A stretch of 64,000 nt of DNA from Candidatus Binatia bacterium (GTDB taxonomy: Bacteria > Desulfobacterota > Binatia > Bin18), in assembly GCA_022826945.1 (NCBI GenBank), contig JAJDTY010000011.1:124001-188000 (forward strand), in the 5' to 3' direction. Positions 25,273 through 34,758 of the stretch are shown here, in pieces. Under the pieces are notes generated by a model that made no database searches, was not told the DNA's origin, and saw only the letters and a list, made by a program, of their open reading frames with translations. A program made the position numbers and the translations under genes. Position 1 is the stretch's first letter. Every line of letters begins with the position of its first letter.

Positions 25273-26607
25273 ATGCAAATTTCCTATTTCACCGAACGGC
25301 CCTATCGTGGTCTCAACGAAGACGAGATACTCAAGAACAAGGCCTATTTCGCCGTGCCCAACGCCCTGTTCGACCGTGAGCAGGCGGCAAACGATTATAA
25401 TTATTACCTTGACGAATACTGCTATGCCGAAGAGCTTGGGTTCGATGCCGTTGCGCTTAACGAGCACCACGGCAACCCCTTCTGCATGGGCAGCGTCATG
25501 AATGTAGAAGCTTCCATCCTGGCGCGTATTACCAATAAAGTCCGTATTGTCTTGATCGGCAATCCGTTGCCCGTCCTGAAACACCCGCTACGCATGGCCG
25601 AAGAGCTGGCCGAGATTGATTTGATCTCGCGCGGGCGCTTGGTGACCGGCTGGGTGCGGGGAGCGGGGAGCGAACAGTTCTTTAATAATGCCAATCCGGC
25701 CTATAATCGGGAGATGTTCAATGAGGCCCACGACTTTATCGTGCAGGCCTGGACCAGGCCTGGACCGTGGCGCTACGAGGGCAAGCATTTCCACTATCGG
25801 CATGTGAATCCGTGGGCCTTACCCTACCAGAAACCGCATCCGCCCATGTGGATTCCCGGTGTGCTGAGTCCGGAGACGGCCCGCTGGTGTGCGGAGCACC
25901 GCTACCCCTATCTGGGGCTGGGCACGGCCTTGGGGCCGACCTGTGACCTGTGGGATTTCTACGCGGATGAAGCCGCCAAGCATGGCTATCAGGCCGGTCC
26001 GGAAAACTTTGGCTATCTGATCCCGACCTTTCTGGCCGAGACGGAAGAGAAGGCCCAGGAAATCGGCAAGAACTTTGTGTTCGGCGGGGGCCAGAATGCT
26101 TTCTCCCGCCCCGAGCATACCCTGCCGCCTGGATATAACTCCAAGGGAGCGATCCGGATGCTGGCCAAACATCCGGGCGGGAGCTGGCTGGGCGTTAGCC
26201 CCGAGAAGCTGCGTGCCCACTCGGACGGCGGTCGGCCCGACACCACCGACTTTGATACCGTCCGTCAGAAACTGCTCAAGGGCTACGGTAAGGCGCAGAA
26301 GAATCTCCAACTCCTCATCGGTACACCGGAGTCCGTCCTGCCCAAAGCCAAGACTCTGCTGCGGGTGCTGCGACCGAGCATTTTTGTCTTCTTCAATATC
26401 CAGGGGCCGGTCGGTGACGAGGACCGCAAAACGAGTATGCGCCTGATTGCCCAGGAGTTGACCCCGCAACTGCGGGAATATGCCAAGGAAATCGATCTGG
26501 TCGATCCGTTTGAACGGACCCCCGGCTCGGTGACCTATCGCAACGGGGTGACGCGTGACCCGGTTGTGGACCGCGAACCGCTGGCTGCGTTAGGCATGGC
26601 TGGCTAG
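25273..26607 (+). CDS. LLM class flavin-dependent oxidoreductase (luciferase-like)
   Basis: This 444-residue TIM-barrel protein is of the bacterial-luciferase/F420-dependent family. Marks are YAEELGFDAVALNEHHGNPF, a run of barrel segments (RIVLIGNPLPVLKHPLRMAEELAEID... region), ISRGRLVTGWVRGAG and PHPPMWIPGVLSP. It is longer than the usual 330-380 residues and has a long C-terminal extension. Members use FMNH2 (from a partner reductase) or F420 to oxygenate aldehydes, ketones, sulfonates or N-heterocycles. No flavin reductase gene is adjacent. It follows the alpha/beta hydrolase and is closed by an intrinsic terminator at 26651-26676. Confidence 0.88.
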   Translation: MQISYFTERPYRGLNEDEILKNKAYFAVPNALFDREQAANDYNYYLDEYCYAEELGFDAVALNEHHGNPFCMGSVMNVEASILARITNKVRIVLIGNPLPVLKHPLRMAEELAEIDLISRGRLVTGWVRGAGSEQFFNNANPAYNREMFNEAHDFIVQAWTRPGPWRYEGKHFHYRHVNPWALPYQKPHPPMWIPGVLSPETARWCAEHRYPYLGLGTALGPTCDLWDFYADEAAKHGYQAGPENFGYLIPTFLAETEEKAQEIGKNFVFGGGQNAFSRPEHTLPPGYNSKGAIRMLAKHPGGSWLGVSPEKLRAHSDGGRPDTTDFDTVRQKLLKGYGKAQKNLQLLIGTPESVLPKAKTLLRVLRPSIFVFFNIQGPVGDEDRKTSMRLIAQELTPQLREYAKEIDLVDPFERTPGSVTYRNGVTRDPVVDREPLAALGMAG

Positions 26608-26650
26608 GTCGCAAATACGGGCTGGGTGTCGTTTGTGTTTGCAGGCGGAG

Positions 26651-26676
26651 AGGGTGGTCGTGAGGCCACCCTTTTT
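26651..26676 (+). terminator. intrinsic terminator
   Basis: A 7-bp stem AGGGTGG/CCACCCT (26651-26657 with 26666-26672), 8-base loop and a run of five T (26672-26676) fit a Rho-independent terminator ending the hydrolase-LLM operon. Confidence 0.8.
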
Positions 26677-26746
26677 GTTGTGCGCAGAACAGCGGTAGGG
26701 TGCTCCCAGGAGAAACACTGCCCCCAGACTGAGGAGGACGCGCACG

Positions 26747-27781
26747 ATGAGTGATGCTCACGAACATGATACCGGCGCGGCCTTTCAGCAGCGCCTGCTG
26801 ACACAAGACCAGAACCGTGAACGCGAGATTCAGGTCAAGGCGATCGAAGCCCTGCTTGCCGAAAAAGATCTTGTTTCCACCGCACTGCTCGATACCGTTC
26901 TGGACTCGTACGAAAACGATATCGGGCCGTTGAATGGCTGTCGGGTGGTTGCCCGGGCCTGGACGGATTCCGCCTATAAGGCCCGGCTGCTTGAGAATGG
27001 CACCGCTGCCATAGCCGAGCTGGGCTTTGGCGGCTTGCAGGGCGAGCATCTGGTCGTGGTGGAGAACACGCCCCAGACGCATAACGTGATCGTTTGCGCT
27101 TTATGCTCGTGTTACCCCTGGCCGGTCCTGGGTCTGCCGCCGTTCTGGTATAAGAGCCAGTCGTATCGTTCCAGAGTCACGGGACGGCCGCGCGAGGTGC
27201 TTCTGGAGTTTGGGCTTGAGCTGGAGGAAAACATCCAGATTCGGGTTTGGAACAGCACTTTCCAGACCCGGTATATGGTCTTGCCGGAGCGACCGGTCGG
27301 CACGGAGCAGATGACACTTGATGAGCTCACGAACATTGTCACGCGGGATGCGATGATCGGGGTGGCGCGGGTCGAGCCTGAGAAACAGCAGCAGCCCGGC
27401 CTTTCCCAGAGACACGTCTCTGACATGCAGGGCCCTGTCGCTCTGCCCCGACGAAGCGGCGAACTCCAGTTCCAGGACCCGTGGGAAGGTATCGCGTTTA
27501 CCCTGGCGGTCGCCCTGTGCGAACAGCGGCACTACGCCTGGTCCGAGTTTCAGGAGCGATTGATTGCCGAGATTGCCAGTGCGGACCGGCAGCAGCCTGA
27601 GACGAGACCGACCTATTATGAAAGCTGGCTGGCCGCCTTGGAAAAACTGCTCGACGCCAAGGACATACTGGCGCAGACCACGATCAACAGCCGCGTCCGA
27701 CAAATCAAACGCGGCCTCTCCCTGCGTCGCACCCGCCTACCGTTTGGCATCCGTCCATGGCCGGATGACGGAGCCGATTAA
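26747..27781 (+). CDS. nitrile hydratase alpha subunit fused to an accessory/beta-N-like domain
   Basis: This 344-residue protein has two parts. Residues 20-210 are a nitrile hydratase alpha subunit: [49 protein letters not shown], the metal claw [17 protein letters not shown] (Cys117, Cys120, Ser121, Cys122) and [10 protein letters not shown]. The claw reads CALCSC where cobalt enzymes usually have CTLCSC. Residues 243-308 ([40 protein letters not shown]) match the nitrile hydratase accessory/activator family, which is homologous to the N-terminal half of the beta subunit. Nitrile hydratases convert nitriles to amides as alpha-beta complexes. No separate beta subunit or metallochaperone gene is in the window. 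GAGGAGG precedes the ATG. Confidence 0.87.
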   Translation: MSDAHEHDTGAAFQQRLLTQDQNREREIQVKAIEALLAEKDLVSTALLDTVLDSYENDIGPLNGCRVVARAWTDSAYKARLLENGTAAIAELGFGGLQGEHLVVVENTPQTHNVIVCALCSCYPWPVLGLPPFWYKSQSYRSRVTGRPREVLLEFGLELEENIQIRVWNSTFQTRYMVLPERPVGTEQMTLDELTNIVTRDAMIGVARVEPEKQQQPGLSQRHVSDMQGPVALPRRSGELQFQDPWEGIAFTLAVALCEQRHYAWSEFQERLIAEIASADRQQPETRPTYYESWLAALEKLLDAKDILAQTTINSRVRQIKRGLSLRRTRLPFGIRPWPDDGAD

Positions 27782-27803
27782 AAGCGGAACTATGTCAGCG
27801 GTG

Positions 27804-28166
27804 CTAAGGCTTCCGTATCCGAATTCCTCGATGGGAGACAATAACTATAGCGCCACGGATAGTTTCAAAATCCAATTGTTGTAATAGCCGACGGGTCAAC
27901 TGTGTGTATCCTCGGCGACTCTCTTCCTCCAACCGGAAGAGTACGACTCCGGAATGCGTACCAGGCGGGTAAAAACGAAGGTCCGCAAAGCCCTTATCCG
28001 CAGTAATGAGCCAACGCTTCTCCTGCTGTACTCGAATCCAGAGGTCATTGTCCCCTAACCCCTGCCATCCCTGTCTGACGACTGTGATGGCATCGTAGCC
28101 GTACTCAGTAAAGATATCGGCGACCTCTTGAGGAAGGTCCTCATCGACCTTCACGCCAATTGCCAT
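27804..28166 (-). CDS. DUF5615 PIN-like protein (putative toxin)
   Basis: This 120-residue protein has the DUF5615/Mut7-C-like PIN fold: VKVDEDLPQEVADIF at the start with an acidic pair, GLGDNDLWIRVQQEKRWLITADKGFADLR with the second Asp cluster, then PPGTHSGVVLFRL. Such proteins are predicted Mg-dependent nucleases. It starts 6 bases after the DUF433 gene, and DUF433/DUF5615 pairs are widespread presumptive toxin-antitoxin systems. It is convergent with the nitrile hydratase gene. Confidence 0.82.
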   Translation of the reverse strand: MAIGVKVDEDLPQEVADIFTEYGYDAITVVRQGWQGLGDNDLWIRVQQEKRWLITADKGFADLRFYPPGTHSGVVLFRLEEESRRGYTQLTRRLLQQLDFETIRGAIVIVSHRGIRIRKP

Positions 28167-28172
28167 GTGGCC

Positions 28173-28412
28173 CTACTTTGCAAGTGGGATGAAATCGGCC
28201 GAACTGACTGCCTCTGCGGCGAATTTCAAGGCAGCCTGGAGATCTTCTTCCGTCAGATGCGGGTAAGAGGCGAGGAGATCTGTGGGAGTGTCTCCCTCGG
28301 CGAGACTTCCGATTAACACGCTGACAGGAACGCGGGTTCCCCGAATGCAGGGGACTCCATGATGAATGTTGGAATCAATGACAATACGCGCTCGCCAATC
28401 TTCGGTTGACAT
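28173..28412 (-). CDS. DUF433 antitoxin-like protein
   Basis: Start at ATG 28412 after GGAG with 6-base spacing; an upstream extension has no ribosome site. The 79-residue product has RIVIDSNIHHGVPCIRGTRVPVSVLIGSL and SYPHLTEEDLQAAL, the DUF433 winged-helix-like signature. It is the presumed DNA-binding antitoxin for the PIN-like product that follows 6 bases later. Confidence 0.85.
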   Translation of the reverse strand: MSTEDWRARIVIDSNIHHGVPCIRGTRVPVSVLIGSLAEGDTPTDLLASYPHLTEEDLQAALKFAAEAVSSADFIPLAK

Positions 28413-28440
28413 AGATTCTCCGTTCTTAGCTACTATCCAG

Positions 28441-29679
28441 TCAGGCATCCCCTGGGGGTGGGCCGGCAATAATTTTTTGGCTTTCCAGGTCCGCTATCTC
28501 TTCCGAAGCCAGTCCCAGGACTTCCTTGAGGACGAGGTGGGTGTGCTCACCAGGATGGGGGGCGCTGGGCAGGTCGGAGGGTTCCAGGTCCCGGGCCTCG
28601 ATCACCGGGCCGGGCACCCAGATCGAACCGAGGTCTGGGTCGTTAACATGATGGAAGCAGGGTAGACCTCGAGCATGCTGTTCCGCTTCGATACTGTCCC
28701 GACACGGCTCGACTACCAGCCCGGCCTGGCCCAGGGTTTTCAGTACCTCTTCCTGCGGCCGGGCCGCAATCCAGTCGGCAATTTGCTGCTTAATCGTATC
28801 GACCTGCTCGTAGCGCGCATGATCGCCGTGAATCTCGTGGCCCTGCTCGTCGAGGGCGAGGTTGTGCAGGCCAGTGGCTTCGCGCAGCCGACGTAAGACC
28901 GAATCGCCAATCAGATTCAGGGTGACGAACTTCCCGTCCCGAGCGCAATAATGACCATGGACGGCGTCCAGCAGATTGTCGCCAATCGGTTCCCGGCCCT
29001 CGCCCGTTGTCTCGGCCTGGGCGTACCAGCCCAACTCCGCCAGGGTTTGGAAGGCAACCTGTTCCAGCGCGATCTGATAGCAGTCGCCCCGCCCGGTTTC
29101 CGCTAGACGGCGCAGAGCAACATGAAAGGCGTTGAGGCCGTGCAGTCCGGTGAGCATATCGAAAAACGCCACCGGAATGGTGAGCGGTCTGCCGTGCGGC
29201 TCGCCGGTAGCATGAGCTAACCCGGTCGCTCCCTGCATGGAGTAATCGTTGGCCGCCCGTCCATCGTGTCCGCCGTCGAACTGGATTTTAATGACGGACG
29301 GCCCGCAGTGCTCGACCAGATGGGCGTAGTCGAGCCAGGGCGCCATGCGTGGGGGCCAGTTGCTGATCAGCACATGGGTTTCTCGAATGAGGTCGAGGAC
29401 GAGCCGTTTGCCCTCCTCCTGGCGAAAGTCGATGGCAACCGCCTGCATGCCGCGGTGCAGCATCTGCCAGGGGATGCTGACCCCCGCCCGATTCAGGGGG
29501 CCTCGGTCCCGGTCGGGTAGGCCACGGCCGTGGTGCGCCCCCATAATGGGCTCGACCAGAATGACGCGCACCCCGAGTCGCATCAATTCGAGCAGCATCT
29601 TGTTCGGGGCGACAAACAGCCCAATGGCAACAACGGTAATCTCTTCGCCGTCTATGCTGTAGCGTAATTGGAAAGGCAT
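28441..29679 (-). CDS. CaiB/BaiF family (class III) CoA-transferase
   Basis: This 412-residue protein is a class III CoA-transferase. Seen are the RLGVRVILVEPI-like first Rossmann edge, DFRQEEGKRLVLDLIRETHVLISNWPP and the active-site region ANDYSMQGATGLAHATGEPHGRP, where Asp145 aligns with the catalytic Asp of formyl-CoA transferase. The two expected halves form an interlocked dimer. The N-terminus is less usual: GLFVAPNKMLLELMRLG replaces the common G-x-x-x-AGP motif. It lies 19 bases downstream of the HyuA/beta-like gene in the acetone-carboxylase-like operon, which suggests that it activates the carboxylation product (e.g. a 3-oxoacid) as a CoA thioester. Confidence 0.85.
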   Translation of the reverse strand: MPFQLRYSIDGEEITVVAIGLFVAPNKMLLELMRLGVRVILVEPIMGAHHGRGLPDRDRGPLNRAGVSIPWQMLHRGMQAVAIDFRQEEGKRLVLDLIRETHVLISNWPPRMAPWLDYAHLVEHCGPSVIKIQFDGGHDGRAANDYSMQGATGLAHATGEPHGRPLTIPVAFFDMLTGLHGLNAFHVALRRLAETGRGDCYQIALEQVAFQTLAELGWYAQAETTGEGREPIGDNLLDAVHGHYCARDGKFVTLNLIGDSVLRRLREATGLHNLALDEQGHEIHGDHARYEQVDTIKQQIADWIAARPQEEVLKTLGQAGLVVEPCRDSIEAEQHARGLPCFHHVNDPDLGSIWVPGPVIEARDLEPSDLPSAPHPGEHTHLVLKEVLGLASEEIADLESQKIIAGPPPGDA

Positions 29680-29698
29680 GCGCTACCTCCTCTATACG

Positions 29699-31849
29699 TT
29701 AACGATACCACAGCACCTGATGCTCATCCCACTCAACCCGCTTCCCCGGCGGGATAACAAACGTGGTCATGGCATGCTCGATAATGGCCGGCCCGTCGAC
29801 CACATTCCCGGCCCGGAGGCGGTCCATATCCCATAAATCGAAGTCCAGCCATTCTTTTTTCCAGTAAGCCTGACGCTGCCCTTTTGCCGCCGTCGGGTCT
29901 GGTATCTCGTTGCTAAGCCTGAATTGTTGAGTAACGGGCGCACGTTTGTCCACCACGGCTTCAATAAACGCGCCGTCGATCTGATAACCGGCCTCCGGGA
30001 AGCGGCCGGCGACCGGATAGATCCGACCAAATTCTTTCTCAAAACTCTCGACCAAGACCGCAACGTCGTGCTGCGTTTCGACCGTGCCACGCGGTACGTG
30101 GGCGCTCCAGCTCACAAACAGTTGGCCGACATAGCGCGCGGAGATGCCGTAGCGGAAGTGAACTTTCTCTCTGGCGACTCCCACCCGGGCGAGTTCGGTA
30201 TAAGCCTGCTCTTCCAGTTCGCGCCAGGCGGCGGCGACTTTCTTGGCTTCCTCGATACGCTCGTCAGGAGCCAGCTCCGGCGAGAGCGTGCATACCACGG
30301 TTTTTTCGATACGAGAAAAATTTTCTGCCACGGATATGCCCCAGGCCGAAAAGGCCGCGGCCCAGGGGACGGTACAGACGGCCGCGGCTTCAACCCGCTC
30401 TGCCACACCCCAGAGATGGAGCGGGCCGCTGCCGCCGTACACCAAGAGTACATAGGCCCCAGGGCTGAGCCCACGGCTGAGCAACGAGCCGCTAATATGA
30501 TCGCCCAGGGAGTCGTGAATCATGTCCAGGACCCCTTCGCACGCCTCATACACTTCTATACCCAGCGGACGAGCCAGCCGCTCTTCAAGCGCGGCCAGAG
30601 CCTTGTCGCGGTCCAGCTTGACCCGTCCGCCCAGAAAATTGTCCGGCGAGAGGTAGCCCAACACCAAATCCACATCGGCCACCGTAATCTCGGGATGATT
30701 GAGACAGACGCCGACCTGAGGGCCGGCACTGTGGGGTCCCAGCGTGACCCGCTTATAGCGCGGGTCCACATGGATTTCCGTTCCCGCGCCCGAGCCAATG
30801 GAGTCAATGCCCAAAGCTGGCGCGTTCAGGCGATGGCGCGCAAAGTCCAAACTCCGCGCGACCGGCAGCAGACCATCGACAATCGCACCTACGTCAAATG
30901 TGGTACCGCCCAAGTCGCAGCACACGACATTCTGCCAGCCCTTGACGTCGGCCAATGCTTGGCCGCCTAGAATGCCGCCAATGGGTCCTGAGACCACGGT
31001 CTCATACAGCCGAGGATGACGGATACTGGCCACCGCGCCGTATAAGAGCAGGGTTCCCAATTCGTAGGGATACTGGTCGGCTCTGGCGGCGGCTTCAACC
31101 GCGAGGAGTTGAGCCCGCGTGTGCGCTGCCCCGTAACTCTCAACTAGAACGCTCTTCATGCGGGTGCTTTCCTGGCGACGCGGACAGATATCGGCCGAAA
31201 CGACGACCGGAACGGTCTGCCCGCGCTCCCGCATCACCCGCTCGGCGATGGCTTTGGCCTGACGTTCGTGGCTGGGATTGGTGTACGAGCACAAAAAAAC
31301 AATACCGATGGCTTCGATCCCCTCGTCCAGGAAAAAGTGTACCGCGTCTTCGACCTCTTTTTCGTTGAGTGGGATGAGGACCGTACCTTCGGCCAGTTGC
31401 GCGCCGGCGCGATACGGACTGCCGCCGAGAATCCGCTCGGATATGCCTTTCACATGCCTGAGGGAGACTAACGGAGCCGTATGTTCGTGGAGCTGCCATT
31501 TGGCCTGTTCCAGCCGCGTCTGGCCCAACCAGGTGAGGCCACGCTCGATAGAGGGATAGTGTTCAAAGCCGCGTGTAACGAGCAGGCCTACCTTTGAACC
31601 AGTCCCGGTCACCACCAGATTCGTCAGCGTCGTACCGGCATAAATCACCATCTGGGTGGTGGCGTGGACCTGACTGCGGGTAACGCCGGCTTCCTGAGCC
31701 GCATCGGCCACCGCTTCGAGATAGCTCTCGGCCTGATTGTCCGGGACGGTCAGACTCTTACCGATATAGCCGTTACCCGCCTCGTCCGAGAGGTAACAGT
31801 CGGTCATCGTGCCGCCCGCATCCAGGGTCAAAAAATAGCGGTCCGTCAT
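29699..31849 (-). CDS. hydantoinase A/acetone carboxylase beta-like subunit
   Basis: This 716-residue protein has the hydantoinase A/oxoprolinase fold: N-terminal ATPase strand LTLDAGGTMTDCYLSD, TQMVIYAGTTLTNLV, the second phosphate motif CCDLGGTTFDVGAIVDG near residue 315, and LVYGGSGPLHLWGVA. The C-terminal region ends in a typical hydantoinase beta-barrel. With a HyuB-like alpha and a gamma subunit next to it, the closest match is acetone or acetophenone carboxylase, where this subunit phosphorylates bicarbonate and/or the enolate using ATP. The length (716) is that expected for acetone carboxylase beta. Its ATG overlaps the gamma stop by 4 bases. Confidence 0.87.
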   Translation of the reverse strand: MTDRYFLTLDAGGTMTDCYLSDEAGNGYIGKSLTVPDNQAESYLEAVADAAQEAGVTRSQVHATTQMVIYAGTTLTNLVVTGTGSKVGLLVTRGFEHYPSIERGLTWLGQTRLEQAKWQLHEHTAPLVSLRHVKGISERILGGSPYRAGAQLAEGTVLIPLNEKEVEDAVHFFLDEGIEAIGIVFLCSYTNPSHERQAKAIAERVMRERGQTVPVVVSADICPRRQESTRMKSVLVESYGAAHTRAQLLAVEAAARADQYPYELGTLLLYGAVASIRHPRLYETVVSGPIGGILGGQALADVKGWQNVVCCDLGGTTFDVGAIVDGLLPVARSLDFARHRLNAPALGIDSIGSGAGTEIHVDPRYKRVTLGPHSAGPQVGVCLNHPEITVADVDLVLGYLSPDNFLGGRVKLDRDKALAALEERLARPLGIEVYEACEGVLDMIHDSLGDHISGSLLSRGLSPGAYVLLVYGGSGPLHLWGVAERVEAAAVCTVPWAAAFSAWGISVAENFSRIEKTVVCTLSPELAPDERIEEAKKVAAAWRELEEQAYTELARVGVAREKVHFRYGISARYVGQLFVSWSAHVPRGTVETQHDVAVLVESFEKEFGRIYPVAGRFPEAGYQIDGAFIEAVVDKRAPVTQQFRLSNEIPDPTAAKGQRQAYWKKEWLDFDLWDMDRLRAGNVVDGPAIIEHAMTTFVIPPGKRVEWDEHQVLWYR

Positions 31850-32412
31850 TGGTCGTCTTCCTCAGCCCAGGCTGCGGTGAGGGTAGCGGAACGATCCTGA
31901 TACCAGTCCGGGCTTTCGTCGGGTAGCGGTCGGCCCAGCCAGTCCCGGTACAGGCTGTCCAGGTCGGGCAGGAGTTCAAACACAATCGGGTAGCCGTGGG
32001 GTGCGACCTCGACACCGAGCTGAGCATAACACCCCGGACAGTAGAACTCTCGGACTTCCAAATGTTCGGGATTGGGCAGAATGCCGGCGTTATACACCTC
32101 TTCGAGCTCTTCCTTGGTTTTCCGCACGGCCAGCATGCTGTGGAGTTTCCAGTTTACCCGGTAGTCGCCAAACTCATGCCCGCAGTCGCATTTGACGACC
32201 CGTCCGCCCTGCGCTTTGCGCACGATATAGAGATGCTCCGATATCCGCAGCAGAATGGTGTCGTCCCAGGCCACCCGCTCCTGGAGGACGTGCAGATAGG
32301 TCCAGAAGCGATCCGGATCCTTGGTCGGCATTCTGATGAGGTCTTTGACCTGATCCTCTGGCAGTTGTCCGTCAACCAGGAGGCGGATGCGTTCCTGCAT
32401 TTTACGATCCAT
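31846..32412 (-). CDS. acetone carboxylase gamma-like subunit
   Basis: This 188-residue protein begins at ATG 32412 after GAGGACACGT, overlapping the end of the HyuB-like gene by 11 bases. It carries a Zn-ribbon: CDCGHEFGDYRVNWKLH (near residue 77) and FYCPGCYAQLGVEV (near residue 132), followed by PDLDSLYRDWLGRPLP. This is the signature of the small acetone carboxylase subunit, which is absent from ordinary hydantoinases and oxoprolinases. It therefore marks the operon as an ATP-dependent carboxylase rather than a hydantoin hydrolase. Confidence 0.88.
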   Translation of the reverse strand: MDRKMQERIRLLVDGQLPEDQVKDLIRMPTKDPDRFWTYLHVLQERVAWDDTILLRISEHLYIVRKAQGGRVVKCDCGHEFGDYRVNWKLHSMLAVRKTKEELEEVYNAGILPNPEHLEVREFYCPGCYAQLGVEVAPHGYPIVFELLPDLDSLYRDWLGRPLPDESPDWYQDRSATLTAAWAEEDDQ

Positions 32413-34603
32413 ACGTGTCCTCGTTCTCGGCCACCTGCCAAAATGAGACAAAAGCATCTCGAAAGGTCTCGTACTGGCGACAGTCCTGATACATTTGTTG
32501 GCTCATCTCGGGCAGGCTGTTGCGCTGTACGCGTTTGCGCTCGTTTCTCCACCAGTCTCGGACTGGTACGGCGCGCTGTTTTCTCCGTTCCTTGAGGCGC
32601 TGACGCGCCTGCTGGGTGGCTTCTGCGTCTACTGTCCACTCGTGGGCTGTCCGCTGCGCCACGACGCCGTAGACCGTCTGGGCCACCTCGGGCGTGAGCC
32701 AGCCTTCCTCCAGGTCAGCGCGTACCCGAGCCGGGTTTCGGTCCAAGGGCTCACCCCACGAACTGCCGGCCTCGTTGGCGTAATAGATCAGATCGCCGTC
32801 TGTGACTTCCCATTCTGGGGTTTGGGTGACGTTGTCGAGCGTTTGCTCGGCCGTGAGCAGACCGCGTTCCAGATAGTCTCTCGCTTCGAGCGCATTGCGT
32901 GGCAAAGGAATCTGTTGGTCAATCAGTTCCTGGACGTTGGTTTTGTGCAGGAGCAGAATATAGGAGGGTAGGGCGGGATAGCCACCGCAGATGCCGACGA
33001 TGCAGGCGGGCGAAGTCCCGGTTGGCGAGCCGGTGCTGTGGAAGGTCATTTTCCCTCCGGGGTTGGTGACCAGATAGCCGATGCCAAACGCCACGGGGCC
33101 GCGATACTTGCCATGCACCATCACATCGGGCACGAGCCCCCGACTGAGATGGGTAATGGCCGGACACAGGAACTCGTATTCTTCCGCCTCACCAATATCG
33201 GACAGCGGGTTGCCGGTGCCGACGGCCACGGATACGCCATCCCGCCAGGGCGTGACGCCGAGGGGCATGTTGGCGGTCAGACTCCAGTCCGCACTGGCAA
33301 AGGGGGTGCCGTTGGCGAAGCTGCCCTCAAACGAGCTGATGCCCCACAGGACTTCGTTGACCCAGGCCTCTTCCAGAAAGCCTCGCGCAAAACGCCCCAG
33401 AGCATAGCCGCGGCCAAGATTGCTGTGCGCATCAATGGCCATGACGCAGCCGTGGACCGAGCCCAAGTCATCCCGGGTGGGCTGGCACAGGCTGCCGGGG
33501 TCGGTCTTGCGCTGGGCGATCTCATAGATGGCGTTGCTGATGGCCGGTCCCATGGCCAGGACCGGAAAGTCGGTATACGCGCCCAGATTCCAGCCGCCGG
33601 GATAGCAATTATAGTGGGTAAACCCCTGAGAGCTGGCCCCGCGAAAATCCTGAGTGATCGTCCCGTCGGGGTTGACCTGACAGGTGGCCGGGACGTGGAG
33701 GGTACAGTCGAGAGCCTCTGGAAACGCCGTACCCAGATACTGCTTTTGGGTGACGTGGATAATCTTGGGATGATGGGAGATCATGGGAACCTGCCAGGCT
33801 TTGACCCGTTCGATGATCTCACGCCGGTCGCGCTCAATAATCTCGTGCATGGCCTGGACAAAACGTTCAGCCCCAAACTCTTCGGCCATATTGAGAACGC
33901 GCTCGCGGACCATCAGCGCGCCGACCAGCTTCATTTTGTCATCCAGGATATTCATTACCCCCATCCGGGTCCGTCGTTTGAGGGTCAGCTCCCAGGCTTT
34001 GGACTGGACGAAGTTCTGACCGGTCTTCTGGGGCGGAACGACGAATCCGTCCGTATAGGTGGTGGGCGACACCCCGGCCATCCCCGGTGTAAACGCACTC
34101 CCGACATCGACCAGATGCAGGCTGGCCGCCGCCCAGCCAATGAGTTTGTCTTCGGCAAAGAGCGGCAGAACGGTATACATATCGTTGTTCTGCGAACTGC
34201 CGTGGACTGGGTCGTTACACGAGAAAATATCCCCGTCGTGGATGCCGCCCAGGCCGGGGTCTTCGTCATAGTCCAACTGGCCCATGGTCCCGACCATCAT
34301 CCGCAGGGCACCGGAATGCCCGCACAGTCCCCAGGACGAGGCAACGGCGCGCCCGTCCGGGGTAGCCACAAATTGCAGCAGCTCTCCGGTGATGGCGCTG
34401 GGCGAGGTAGAGATCAGCATGGAGGTGTCGCGGCCATACTGCGTCGCCGTGATCAGCTTCCAGTAAATCCGCTCAAGCTGGGTTGGCTCATGCGCAAAGA
34501 GGCGGAGGGCCTCGGGGCCGTACGACGAGCCGGTTTCGGCCTGGTTGCGTTCGCGCTCCTCAACGACTTCTTTGAGCGTTCTGTCCCCGTGGACTATCCC
34601 CAT
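32402..34603 (-). CDS. hydantoinase B/acetone carboxylase alpha-like subunit
   Basis: This 733-residue protein is a hydantoinase-B-type subunit. Typical segments are ATQYGRDTSMLISTSPSA in the first quarter, PGLGGIHDGDIFSCNDPVHG with metal-binding residues, HLVDVGSAFTPG, and FTHYNCYPGGWNLGAY. In acetone carboxylase this subunit holds the Mn carboxylation site. It is the first gene of the alpha, gamma, beta, CoA-transferase operon. The order differs from the acxABC arrangement (beta, alpha, gamma). The substrate may be acetone, another ketone or an aryl ketone; sequence alone does not decide. Confidence 0.87.
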   Translation of the reverse strand: MGIVHGDRTLKEVVEERERNQAETGSSYGPEALRLFAHEPTQLERIYWKLITATQYGRDTSMLISTSPSAITGELLQFVATPDGRAVASSWGLCGHSGALRMMVGTMGQLDYDEDPGLGGIHDGDIFSCNDPVHGSSQNNDMYTVLPLFAEDKLIGWAAASLHLVDVGSAFTPGMAGVSPTTYTDGFVVPPQKTGQNFVQSKAWELTLKRRTRMGVMNILDDKMKLVGALMVRERVLNMAEEFGAERFVQAMHEIIERDRREIIERVKAWQVPMISHHPKIIHVTQKQYLGTAFPEALDCTLHVPATCQVNPDGTITQDFRGASSQGFTHYNCYPGGWNLGAYTDFPVLAMGPAISNAIYEIAQRKTDPGSLCQPTRDDLGSVHGCVMAIDAHSNLGRGYALGRFARGFLEEAWVNEVLWGISSFEGSFANGTPFASADWSLTANMPLGVTPWRDGVSVAVGTGNPLSDIGEAEEYEFLCPAITHLSRGLVPDVMVHGKYRGPVAFGIGYLVTNPGGKMTFHSTGSPTGTSPACIVGICGGYPALPSYILLLHKTNVQELIDQQIPLPRNALEARDYLERGLLTAEQTLDNVTQTPEWEVTDGDLIYYANEAGSSWGEPLDRNPARVRADLEEGWLTPEVAQTVYGVVAQRTAHEWTVDAEATQQARQRLKERRKQRAVPVRDWWRNERKRVQRNSLPEMSQQMYQDCRQYETFRDAFVSFWQVAENEDTYGS

Positions 34604-34758
34604 GGAGGGCTCCTTTCACTGGCAGGCGATTATTGTAGGGGGTCGTCTGAGTGTCAAGCATTCTCTCTCTTCGGGACGATTCGTCCAAGATAAAATTGCA
34701 CATCACTTCGGGTGGCGGGGAAAGCACCGGACTTCAGGGATATCTGGGAAGAGGATTG

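Noticed and set aside
33038..34693. Open frame of about 551 codons antisense to the HyuB-like gene
   Set aside because: Same reason: the opposite strand encodes a clear acetone carboxylase alpha-like protein with overlapping operon partners.
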